Of a stretch of DNA of 46,008 nt, positions 9,906-20,927 are shown in pieces. The notes beneath the pieces are model-generated. The model saw only the letters and a list, made by a program, of their open reading frames with translations, had not been told where the DNA came from and ran no database searches. Location: the NCBI GenBank assembly GCA_021464525.1, contig JADRCO010000171.1:1-46008 (forward strand), written 5' to 3'. Numbering within the stretch: the stretch's first letter is position 1; every line of letters starts with the position of its first letter. The position numbers were made by a program, and so were the translations under genes. Source of the DNA: Rhizophagus sp. LPA8_4_AMF (Eukaryota > Glomeromycota > Glomeromycetes > Glomerales > Glomeraceae).

Positions 9906-10905
9906 TGATAATGTAATAAGGAAAACTGGAAAGTTAATATTATTTATACAAAAATTTTGATTGTAGTTGGTAATATTTTAATGTCCCGAAGGAAATAGCT
10001 CAGTTGTTCATATCTACGAAATTTATTATCTATAAATTCTACAACTTTTTTTTTTGTTTATTTGCAAATACTGATTAACTGGTTGAAAGATATTTATTAT
10101 GACATTTATCAACCAATCATTCATTTCGCTGAAATATATAGTATCTATAGAAGAGCATAAATTATATCATATATTTATAAACATACGAAATTTTTAGGTT
10201 TGAATAAGTTTATTAGTGAAGGAAATTGATTGAAAAATAGTTTATTTTAGAAAAAAAACCAAACGAGACGGAAATGTGGTGTTTAAGTATTAGATCACGG
10301 ATCAGTCGGATCACGTACGTGAACATGGTTACTTCAAAACCTTCTATTAATTATCTACTTATACTGTGGGCGTAGGATTTAATGCAAATCAGGTGATCTA
10401 CTGTAATATATATCTGATATCTTTGAGAAATTTATGCGACTGATACGAAATGTAAATGAAGAATGTGATAAGCAGTCTAATACAAGTAAAAATGAGATTG
10501 AGGATCTGAAGATGAAGTATATGAGGTGAAAAAATCGCGCAAAGCGTCTTATCTGTAAAATCAAATGCTATCTGCTAAAAGTGCTGCAGTTTCTTAAAAT
10601 TGTTGCGAAATGTTCACTAGTATAAACAAATGCTATAGAATTTATAGATGTTGTAGACCATGTCCCAAATCGTCCTATCGGCCTAAATTATTGGCCCATT
10701 CTAATAATGCCTTAAAACTGTACCAGAGATGATCTCCTAATTTGGGCCGATGGGTGGTTTGATTTGGTCTATAACATAGATAATAAAATTTCATAGATAT
10801 GAACAAGTGAGTCATTTCTTTTGGATCATTAGAATATTTACAATCAATTAACTAAAATCTTAAATTTTATAAAAACCTTCCAGTTTTTTATTACATTACT
10901 AACAA
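9906..10905. mobile_element. Long inverted-repeat element, about 1 kb, decayed
   Basis: The left arm (about 9906-10046) and the right arm (about 10783-10905) are diverged reverse complements. Left reads TTGTTCATATCTACGAAATT; the complement of the right reads TTGTTCATATCTATGAAATT. Outer parts (TAATGTAATAA, AACTGGAA) and GATTGTA also pair. The interior has a short plus-strand frame near 10410-10530 (EKFMRLIRNVNEECDKQSN) that could be a transposase scrap but is not identifiable. A smaller inverted repeat sits in the right half. Probably a DNA transposon derivative. Confidence 0.45.
10647..10779. mobile_element. Nested MITE-like inverted repeat
   Basis: ATGTTGTAGACCATGTCCCA near 10649 pairs with the complement of the segment ending near 10779 (ATGTTATAGACCAAATC). 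Further in, TCCTATCGGCCTAAATTA pairs with CCCATCGGCCCAAATTA. Arms are about 40 bp around a 45-bp loop. It appears inserted into the right arm of the larger inverted repeat. Confidence 0.5.
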
Positions 10906-12072
10906 CCCTATTATCCCTTTTTACCTCTCTAATAATATACTATATAACAAAGAAAAATCAAGAATTTTCAATCTAATTTATCGTTCTCACTTTATTTTAT
11001 TGATTTAATTTAATAGTTATAATTAACTTTCTTTATTTAATATTTTTAATGAAGAATATTTTTTAGAAAAAAGCAAAATTTTATGAGTTGGATTTGGAAT
11101 ATTTGTGATAAAATTTTTTCAAAAATCTGTAAAATTACTGCGGTTTTCGAATTAGTGTGATCAGGTGATTTGTTGATCTGAAAATACCGAAGGTATTGAT
11201 CAGAATGGATCGGCGAAATTGAATTCTCCGTGAAGATGCGGATTACCTCCAGCTAGACGAGAGTGCGACCTGCTAAGCTTATAAACGTAATGTGGAGAAT
11301 AACCACCTGAACGTCTATCTTCTTCAAATAGTTTATATGTGCACATGATTAAATATAAAATTATTAAAATTTAAAAACTTGAGATTTTTTAATTGATGAT
11401 CATAAAATCTTTAATATGAAATTGATTTAAATAGTTTACAGCACGCCCCCATCACAACGCGTCGTAATGCTTAATAGACAAAGTTGTTAATATATTAATA
11501 ATCTAAATACATAAAAGTAACTCTATTACTTAAATTCTTAGCTAAAAGTCACTTTGGGTTATTAACTGTTCGAAATTAATTCCGGCTAGTTCAAGTACTT
11601 TTATTTTGTTATACAAAATTACAACGTAAAATAAAACAAACATCGGAAAAATTCTTGCCGATCATTTGACTTCTAGCCATATTAATGAGATTTGGACTCC
11701 TATGAGTTCCATCCCATCCCTAGGTTTGGACGGTCCTAGGAGACAAGGACCGGCAGATTACATATCAAAGTTTTCATATTTTGATATTTTGTAATATCAA
11801 TATTATTTAATGTCAATATTATTCGATTCCTTATTGATGTTTTAAAAAAATTAATGAGAAATAAATTATTTTGTGCTACATAATCGAATAGTTTTAACCG
11901 TCACAATAGTATATTATTTCAATGCCGGCCTACATTATCAGCCCGATATTGCCCAATATTATAATACCTTGTAAGTGGATTGGCCAGGCAACCGTTATCT
12001 GACGCACGTTAGCTGTCATAAACATATTTGCTGATCAACCCGCCATTATATAAAATTGAAAACTTTAACTGT
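10906..12072. other. Non-coding stretch with a higher-GC island
   Basis: Mostly AT-rich. 11160-11330 and 11660-11760 are richer in GC and look like remnants of something more complex. One example is a CCTAGGTTTGGACGGTCCTA string with nested palindromes. No gene or RNA could be assigned. Confidence 0.4.
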
Positions 12073-12074
12073 TA

Positions 12075-12273
12075 CAGCTGATTTCAAAAAGGTCGGAACA
12101 CTTAGCAAATTTTAAAGAACTCGGAAATATTCGATAAAGCTCAAAATAAGTTAAAATTATACCGCCATTCTCGGAACAGTACTCCAAAATTAGCGTGTAA
12201 TTTTTATTTTATATCAAGCTTTACCGAATATTTCCGAGTTCTTTAAGTGTCCCAACCTTTTTGAAATTAGCTG
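12075..12273. mobile_element. Tc1/mariner-type MITE with TA target duplication
   Basis: A 199-bp element with terminal inverted repeats of about 70 bp. Left begins CAGCTGATTTCAAAAAGGT; the complement of the right begins CAGCTAATTTCAAAAAGGT. Both continue through AAAGAACTCGGAAATATTCG. It is flanked by TA at 12073-12074 and 12274-12275. A CAG start with TA duplication fits the Tc1/mariner/pogo superfamily. It is non-coding, so it depends on a transposase made elsewhere. Confidence 0.75.
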
Positions 12274-12622
12274 TAAGGACCAAAAAAACCGGTTCGTCCG
12301 GCGGAAAGTATAGTTTACAGTAGCACGGCATCTGTGTGCCGATCATCATCAACAATAGCAGAAAGTTTATTCAGGGTCTTCTACATTTCGAAAATGTTTG
12401 CTATTTAGAAGAATTTCGAATATAAATAGGTTTGTATGTGACAGGATTTAAGAGGATTTACTCGTGCGCATATTTATAGGATAACAACAATAAATTTGTG
12501 TATTGATTATATAAAAATAATATGTTTAATGTCCTTTAATTATTACTCTATACATTAAATATTTTTAGTTCAATAAAAAAAGAAAAGAAAATTATAAATT
12601 TGATCATATTTTTTTTATAATT

Positions 12623-14260
12623 TTAATTTCTAGGTTTAATTTTAATTTCAAGTCCTTGAACTATATTAAGTAAATCATACTTATAATTCAATGGTGAAAC
12701 TTTGTCCACCAATTCTATATCATAATTCCTGTATAATAAAGCCATTAAAGTTTTCACTTCAGCCAAACCCATCTTCTTTCCTGGGCATTCACGTGCGCCA
12801 CCTCCAAATTGATAGTAATTACTGTACTGTTTAGTGTCGGATTTATTTAACCATCGATCTGGATTGAACTTATCAGGATCAGTCCAGTAGTCGGGCGATC
12901 GATGAATTCTTTTTACATCAATCATAAATTGTGTTTTGGCCGGGAATTTGTATCCCGCAATTTCAATCGGTTCCGCGTTAGTACGTATATTAACTGGTAT
13001 ATTAGGGAATAAACGTGAAGCTAAATATAATGTAAAAGAGATTAATAAGAATTTATTACCGTCTTATAACAACAAATAAACACTATAAGATTACAAACCT
13101 TCTTTGAAGACAGCGTCAGTATATTCGAGTTTATTTACTTGATCAATAGTGATGTTACTATCACGATCACTTCCCAATACATCATCCAATTCTTGTACCA
13201 TACGTTTCTGTACTTTAGGATTATGGCCTAAGTAATAAACGATGGCAGAGAATGTACTTGAAGTTGTAAGAGTTCCACCTAAAAGAAGATCCATAATAGC
13301 AGCCCTAATATCATCATCACTAATTTTCTCCTTATTATTATCAGTATTATCGGTTAAGAATTTAGTTAAAAGATCATTATTATCGATTTTTTCATTTGAA
13401 TTTTCGATTTGAGCTCTTCGTCCTTTAATAATTTCTAAGAGAATCGTACTCATCAAAGTCTTGTTACTCAACAAACGATTTCTTGTTTCACGCATCCCTG
13501 GAGAATTCCTTAATAATTTTGGGGTGAGCATAAAGAAATGAGCTCCTTCAAATGCTGTTTTAAAGTTTTCGATATAAGAATGAGATTTTGGAATAGTTCC
13601 TTCAGGTTCCACAACTTTATTTTGTGGATTTATCGCATTATAATAATTAATAAGTGCATGTGCTCTCAATTTAGTCGTCAAAAACAAAGTATTCTCAAAT
13701 ATAAATCGAGATAACCATCCAGTGAAATCAATTTCTTTAACATCACCATCATTACTATCCAATCGATCCCATAATCTTTCCATTTCCTGAAATAAAGTTT
13801 GAGTAAATTCGACCGTTTCTTTGGAAGATTGAGGTGTGGCAATAGTTTTTTGTAAGAATCGACGATGAATTGACCAATTATCATGATCACTATTAAGAAG
13901 GATTCCTTTATTGCTCATGCCATATTCGTCCAACCCATCATTTGAATGTACTCTCAATGGGGAATTAAACAATTTTCCGGCCATTTCTGATCGGCATACG
14001 CATACAACTCTCCTGGTTCCCAAATAAAATTCAAATATATCGCCATAAATTAATCGTAATCCTTCTACAAATTTTCCAGCATCTCCAGTATATTGTAATA
14101 CATTACCAATAATTGGTAAAGGAATTGGACCAGGTAATGGACTTTGTCGAGTAAAATAACGATAATAAAATATACCGATGTAAGTTACTAATCCAATTAT
14201 GAATAATAAAAAATAATTCATAGTGGAAGGTTCAAAAGATAAAAGTGATTTTAAGAACAT
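12623..14260 (-). CDS. Cytochrome P450 monooxygenase (two exons)
   Basis: Exon 1 is 14260-13099 and exon 2 is 13020-12623, with a 78-nt intron. The product is 519 aa, a normal P450 length. An N-terminal membrane anchor (YFLLFIIGLVTYIGIFYY, about 15-32) is followed by the proline hinge SPLPGPIPLPIIGN. The I-helix region is LLLGGTLTTSS (328-333 for GGTLTT). The ExxR motif is E387-A-S-R390 and spans the splice junction, which supports it. PDRW follows, and the haem-binding loop is FGGGARECPG with the axial ligand C466. The usual acidic residue of the AGx(D/E)TT I-helix motif is Leu here, so oxygen activation or substrate may be unusual. Probably an ER-anchored oxidoreductase that takes electrons from a CPR. 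The substrate cannot be told. A downstream start at Met14 is possible. Confidence 0.93.
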
Positions 14261-14322
14261 TTTTGATTAAATATGATTAAAAATATGAATGGTGAAAAAA
14301 GAAAATAGTGTTTTTGACTTTG

Positions 14323-14333
14323 TATATATATAA
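14323..14333 (-). promoter_or_regulatory. TATA-like element upstream of the P450
   Basis: An alternating TATATATATA tract lies about 65 bp upstream of the P450 ATG on the minus strand. In such AT-rich DNA this is only suggestive. Confidence 0.3.
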
Positions 14334-14990
14334 GAAAAAAAATCGGTTAAAATAGATATCTTTTATTTACTCCATTTATGTTTAGTGATATAAAATTACT
14401 CTTCCGTTAATTTAGGCGATAATAATAACTAAAAAACATTCACATGCAAAGACTTACATTTGCAAATAAATTTCCAATAAGTGAATAAGTGATAATTGAT
14501 TATCAAATTTTTATTACTAATTAGAAAGATCACACCATATTTTTTTTTTTTTACGGATATGATATGATTTAGTGGGCTAAGGTTGATCGGGAAAACACGT
14601 TATTAACCCGGTTAATTTATCCGGTTTAATCCGATTTATCCGATCAACTTATTTGGTTAAAAATTTCCCATATTACTATATAAAATTAGCCAATTACTGG
14701 ACCAGTTTAATTCCGTTTTATTCCGTAGAATGATGTTACGATTATAGAGAGACGTTTATCACGTGAAATAATCCTGCGCTTTTGCAAAATTTCCTGAATA
14801 AAGTCTATTTTCATATATCACGTGATAGTCGTGATACTTAGCGCATATACTGTAATTCATAACATCACTTTCCACCCCGTTATTCCTATTTCAAAAAAGT
14901 ATTTTCTAATAAAATAATAAGAACGAATTCATTATTGGTAAAGGTTATCTTATTGCTTTTGGGAAGCCTAAAAGCTTAAAATCTACCACA
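14334..14990. other. Non-coding stretch between P450 and channel-like gene
   Basis: AT-rich. GTTGATCGG...CCGATCAAC (about 14582-14648) forms a small inverted repeat around repeated ATCCG(G/A)TTTA(A/T) strings. No gene recognised. Confidence 0.45.
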
Positions 14991-14999
14991 GGTTAGGAA

Positions 15000-15293
15000 C
15001 AGAGCGAATGACTTAAACGAATTTCTTAATATAGCGAACTTTCGGTGTTGTACCAATTTTATCATATAAAAAAAATCTCGCTATACCGAAGATTATTAAT
15101 AAAATGCTGTATACCGACATACCGTTTAACTTATTATAACGAACTTTTTTCATGAATTTTATTTAATATAACGAAGATATTTTGTGTGACATGCAATTTT
15201 CCGTTATACAATTTACCAGATTTTCACATCATGTTAACGAATTTTCTTATAACGATGCCAAACTAACAACGTCGTTATAAAGCGAGTAGACTG
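15000..15293. mobile_element. Pogo/Tigger-like terminal repeat relic
   Basis: The right end on the minus strand reads CAGTCTACTCGCTTTATAAC with TA at 15294-15295. This is a start typical of pogo/Tigger elements (CAGT..ACTC...TATAACGA). The interior is packed with variants of TATAACGAA, ATAGCGAAC and ATACCGAAG. The left end is too decayed to define. Non-coding. Confidence 0.35.
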
Positions 15294-15834
15294 TAAAATC
15301 ACGTTTTTTGATGGAACTTAAACCTCTGGATTTGAAAAGTAAAATTAGAAAATTTAAACGTTAAGTCGGATAATGTATGTTCTAGTCATATTAAAGAGAA
15401 AATTTGTTTTAAAAAAAAAATTAAAAAATTATGCAGTTCAAAATGACTTCGAATATAGATTGACATTTGAAACTGTGTGCACGTAAGTATTTCTAAAGTA
15501 TAAAAAATATATTTGTATATATTTTGACTGTGTATTATTTTATTCATTCTTAGTTACTTTGCGTCACCATAACTAATTTTCAGAAATTTGAAAATTTCGC
15601 CATCTCGTAGACTGTTAGATAGACCAACTTCCAGTAAGAGACACGCTTGGAAACAGATTTGACTGGTAAAATACTTTTTTTGAAAAGAAATCTTCGTTCA
15701 ATGCAATAGTGGGACAAAATTGAAATAGTGCAAAGGGAATTAGAAGGATTATAAAGTAATATACAGTACTTCTTATTTTTATATATAAAATCAAAGCAAA
15801 TAAAAATACATACAATATAAAGAATTTTTGAACT

Positions 15835-18800
15835 TCATTTAATTTCTTGTTCAACTACCTTGGGAAATTTCTGAAATTGTTTCAATACATTTTTTAACTC
15901 GATCATTTCATCTTTCATTTCATCTATTTCATCTTTTATTTTTGCTATTACATCTTTTACTTCAAATTTTTTAGACCATTCGTCAACTTCTTCAGTGAAA
16001 GCTTCATAAATAATACTCCATGGAAAATAATTTCTGGGAAAATAAGTCAGATTTAATTAATCATACTTTTTTTTGTACCATTTCAAAAGTAAGAATTATT
16101 AAACATACCGATTTTGACGTTCCGATGGTATCATCCATGAAAGTTCAATATCAATAATAATTTCTGCTCGCTTTATGACCCATACAGTACGTGCGTAATT
16201 GATTGTTTCTTCATAAGTATTGCTTAACATTGCAACTATCAAAAAGAAAAATATATATATCAGAACTCTACTGTATTACAAAGAAAAAGATGTACAGTAC
16301 ACATATAACAACATACTTAGAATGTTCATTAAGATAATTGTTGTGCTAAACGAAAAAACGACCTTGTATGTGTTTACCAAACGATTATCTGTCCATGGTT
16401 TTAGAGATTCATAATCACATAAAACCATTGACCAGACATTTTTGAGAGAACTACCAAAGCTTGTAAATGTATTAGAGTCCTTACTATCTTCCGATAATAA
16501 AAACATCCATGAATTAGCGAAGGCGAGTAGAATAAAAGCTAAAAGGAGAAGAAACCACAAAATCTTTCTAGAAATATGTGCGACAACTTTGCATTATTAA
16601 AGAAATGTTAATGATCTGTCAAATCCCTAGTTAAAGATTGTTTTTAAGTAATTCTTACCAGCAATGATTACTCCAATATCTTTGAAGACACGTAACTGCG
16701 CAGCAACGAAAATCCATAGGGACAAGACTGAAAGAGATTGAAGTTCTGGATGTGTAACATTATCACCATGCTTTAAGAATCCAGTGATTACAGGAAGAAT
16801 AAACGCTGCAAGTTCAATGTAAGTTGCAAATACAGTAAAAAAGCGGATACCATTCACATAATGTATAATAGATCGTCGGATCCATGTAAGTATCAGAATT
16901 GCTCCTAAGATCATGCTTGCAATCATCAGTTGTCTGCGATTAGTAACGACTGCAGAGACAAAAAGGCCGAAATGAATGAGATAGAGAAAAAGCAATTGGA
17001 AAAAGCGCCATCGTGCAAAAGCATGCCACTTAAATTTTACAATTGCCTCAAAAGGTGGAGATTTAAAAGCCTCGAAAGGACGAAGACGTACGAGTTTGAC
17101 AAAAGTACTCGGGTGACGAGGGATCAAAGTGTTAAGGAAAATGGCAAGCCAATGACAAGGATAATTCATCTCCGGATAAGTGCATAAGCCAGGCAATGGT
17201 ACGAAGCAGTACGTGGCTGAGTGTCGAGGGATTGTCTCCCATCTTAGTTAATAAATAAATCAAAATTAATATATAACCAGTAGAATTTAAAAGAAAACAA
17301 ATAAACATGTACAAACTTGTCAAATAAAGTGTTTAGGAAATTATTCTTAGAACTTGTCATGAAAACAGAACCGTCAAATTTGTAACCCCAAAGGTTTTCG
17401 TGAATTGAGTCGTATTTTTCTGGTTTCAACTTCCATATTATTGATGGAATCTTAACGTAGGTACATTGCTTCATAAGTTTGTCTAGTATTTTTGGGTAAT
17501 GTCTAGCGAGTTCTGGTAATGCATCAACGACTATAGACATAAATCCTGGTTGGCCATCATGAATGCAATGGTATATGCAATAATCAAGTAACTGTTGAAT
17601 CTCGACACTTTTGAATTCAAGAATGGCAATCGTTAAAGGGTTTTCACCATTAGACCCAACTGTTGGTATATAATAATTATGCTGCAGGATTTCCTCTAAA
17701 ATTTCAGTTGGTGTATATTCATCATATTGAGTTACTTTATAGCGGATGAGGTCGCATATAGTCTTTGCGCTGTTGAATGTATTGCAATGGGTATACGACT
17801 TGATGGATAATAAATTTAAAAATTTTATCGGCCCCTGGCATTCGCAACTGTGCTGCATCCATTCATCAGGTAAATCATGGCCACTTATGGCAACATCTAG
17901 AGGTATTATGGTATACATACTATTATTACCGCAAGTAATATCAATCCATAGGATACGTTTATGAGAAAAGTCGTTGATACACCGGTATGAGAATTTATTA
18001 ATATCTGGCAAGTAATGTGGTAACCTCCATACTAATTTCTGCAAATTTATTTTATCGTTATCTATTGCACAAAACAAAATAATCATCCGAGAAGATATTA
18101 AAATAATATTTTGTTCATCTATGCAAAATAGTTTCACCCCACTAGCAAATCGTATCTGCAATGAACGGCTGCTTATGACATATTCGCTGCAACTGTCATC
18201 AAGTACAAGCTTTCCCGGTGGCACATTTACATCCGGAAAATCTCTACTATAAAATAAAAAATAAATGTACATATAATTATTTGATGTTCAACGTAGAGTT
18301 TGAAATTTTATTCTTAAATATGTTTGATACAGACACTAATTTAACGGAAGGTGAAAAATTCGGGTATTTTCCTACTTTGAATCCAGTAATTAAATCGCGA
18401 TCGTCCTTGTAATTGCTTGTAAAGACATCTGTATATTGAATCGGCAGTTTGCGAAACATATTTACCCAATTCCATTCATCAACAACAAGGATGTTACGAT
18501 TAAGATTAGATAAAACAACTAAAACTTGTTCGTCATTAATAATTCGAACGTTTTTTGTATTACGTTGTGATAGTGCTACATGTGCCAATTCTGTTCCCGA
18601 GCGTGCACTGTATAATGTAGCCAAAATATGCTCCTTTTCTTTGTCAAAGTTAATTATGAGCAAGTTCTTACCGCCATTCACGAATTGAAAATCGCATGGA
18701 AAGATCAACTTTTTGCTCATTACAGCTAAACCTGAACTTAGATCATATACATGCAAACCACCTAAACTAGTCTTATAAGCAAGGAGATCACCTGCAGATG

Positions 18801-19464
18801 AAATACACATATTACTAATTGTATACATTGTCTCACCTGGCGTGGGCATGATACGTAAATAGCATTTGCAGGTATCAATATCAATTACATCAAAAACGTT
18901 GTGCGGTTCCCACTGGCGGAAGATAACGTAGTTTTTATTTGTTGAGGGGCTGAGAGTGAATACTTGAAACTCATTATTTTGTATATAAATACGACGGAGT
19001 AATATCCAAGGCCAGGTCTTAATGGAAATAACGTGAATAGTTTTATTATCATAGATACCAAGCGTTTCTTCATCAGCAAGAAACTCAGCGCGGCCAAAAA
19101 CGTCTTTCAAGCAATCTGGTGTAATATATTCCATTTCTTCGTCCAAAATCATGGGCTTATCACGTTCCGATGAATATAAGATAATAAACAGGCGGTTATA
19201 TGAAAGCTTCTTAGACATGGTCAGATCAAACTCACAAGTAATTTTATTTTTTGTATCGATTATCATTTTAATATCAATCTTTTTATTTTTTTTAAGATGA
19301 TTTAGTTCGAGAGTGACGGGGTTATTTGAGCCAGTAGGATAATTCCATAATGCAACTACCTCATCTAATTTACTAAAGCTAGTGATAAATTTGACGTCCT
19401 GAGAGACAGTAACAGCTGTTATTTCTGTAGTGTGTATTTTCTGAGACGGCAAGTTTTGCGTCAT
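15835..19464 (-). CDS. Beta-propeller-like / six-TM ion-channel-like membrane protein (six exons)
   Basis: Exons: 19464-18293, 18246-17317, 17242-16659, 16586-16317, 16235-16109 and 16033-15835. The introns are 46-81 nt and all phases agree, giving 1,093 aa. Residues 1-400 have repeated WD40-like strands (for example NMCISSAGDLLAYKTSLGGL, HVYDLSSG). About 400-700 continue propeller- or solenoid-like, with a helical ankyrin/ARM-like part (GENPLTIAILEFKSVEIQQL). Six hydrophobic helices follow at about 781-801, 806-822, 834-856, 868-884, 903-926 and 969-988. The last ends TTIILMNILIAMLSNTYEE, the usual S6 end of TRP/voltage-type channels; a pore-loop region (927-965) precedes it. The C-terminus (about 1040-1093) is a charged coiled coil. 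Such WD40-ion-transport fusions are common in Rhizophagus. It probably acts at the plasma or an internal membrane. The ion and the gating are unknown. Confidence 0.85.
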
Positions 19465-20836
19465 TATCGCCTATCATGTGTTCATCAATTTTTAAATTGT
19501 GTTTTTCGTTGTTTAACTTTTGCGTGATTATTTATATAAAGAAAATTGATTATTCAAAAACACAGCTAGTTAAATATTTAGAATTATTCGTCACGCAAGT
19601 AGTACAGACTACAATCTTTTCACAGTTCAAACCCTGGCGTTCTGTACTTGCATATTATGCATGTGTTTTGCATAGACGATCCGTAATGTTTTTCTTTGAA
19701 GATTTATAAAAATGTATAAATTGTACTCATTTATATTTCATTATTAATTTGAACAATGAATTTGAAAAAATTACAAAAAGCAACGTACCAACTAAAAATG
19801 TATTGGGCTAAAAAAAAATCTCTCAAATTACACATAATATTTTATTAGAAAATCTTTGAATCCTACAAAAAAAATTCCTAAATAAAACAAGAAAGAGGTA
19901 TAGTAACAAAATGTGCGAAACTTACCGTTCTAATACATACAATTGTTGTGTCGTTCTTCTATAATCGATTATTTCAAGGACGAGCAATATTTTGGTCATA
20001 GAAGGCTCCTTTAATATCTGTTATCACGATAAGGCTAACGTAATAGGTATATGTGTATAGGTATCTTTCACATAAGAATTTTTGGATAAATTAATAGTTA
20101 CACATTTAAAACAGTTTAATTCAATTAAACAGAGTTCGGATGATCGATAAATCAGAAATGAGTTTAAATGGTTTAAATGACTTTCAACATTTCAGATTTA
20201 AATAGATACCTTTGTTCCGACGCTTGTTAAAATACAAATGCATTTTTTTTTAAAATCGAGAATTAATTGTTCGTCTTTATACCTATTAAAATGTGATGTA
20301 TCAAAACAAATCATTCGCTATATCAACATTATGCATTATACCTGATACATACAAAGTAGTCTTTTAAAAAAAAAACTTTGACAGATGGTGCAAGGTTGAA
20401 CTTCAGGCCGAGGTGACGCGGTCGTTCATAAGGCGTTAAATTGATTGGCTATATGTCACGTGCTTCAATTTATTTCCCGATTTCCCGGTGAATTTTTGCG
20501 AATACACTTAGGACTTATCTCCATGATATCACAACTACGAATATTAAATTTAACGATTCATTATGAAATTTGCTTATTGTAGAAGCCAGAATGAGTTTAT
20601 TTGGGACAATTTTATTAATTATCTTTGTTAGACTCGACGCCAAGAAAACCGAAAAAGAAAGATCTACATAATTACTAAAGGATGTAACGGCATTAATGAT
20701 AATTGATACAAATTGCAACATTCTTTTTCTCTTAGTTTCTGCGCCTAATGAATCATTGATTTTTTTTTTCTTTCATAAAATGATTGTCATACACGCCTAC
20801 TTGCATTATTTTGATGATTGACATTAATATTCGGCT
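19465..20836. other. Intergenic region between channel-like gene and GBP array
   Basis: AT-rich and non-coding, holding the promoters of two divergent genes. No RNA gene or repeat recognised; the short open frames here lack codon bias or homology. Confidence 0.5.
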
Positions 20837-20848
20837 TATATATATATT
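20837..20848 (+). promoter_or_regulatory. TATA-like tract upstream of GBP-like copy 1
   Basis: TATATATATATT about 80 bp upstream of the ATG at 20928. Suggestive only, given base composition. Confidence 0.3.
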
Positions 20849-20927
20849 AATCAATATGGCTAATTTTGCATTTAAATTTAATATTAATTTATAAACAAAT
20901 TACTTTATACCGAAATTTAATTTAATC

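Noticed and set aside
10379-10564. 61-codon minus-strand frame
   Set aside because: The opposite strand looks slightly more protein-like, but neither can be assigned; it lies inside an inverted-repeat element.
15615-15854. Hydrophobic minus-strand frame after the channel-like gene
   Set aside because: Overlaps the end of the last exon in another frame and is better explained as its 3' UTR.
20515-20721. 68-codon minus-strand frame upstream of the GBP array
   Set aside because: No ATG-context or motif support; the opposite strand is equally open by chance.
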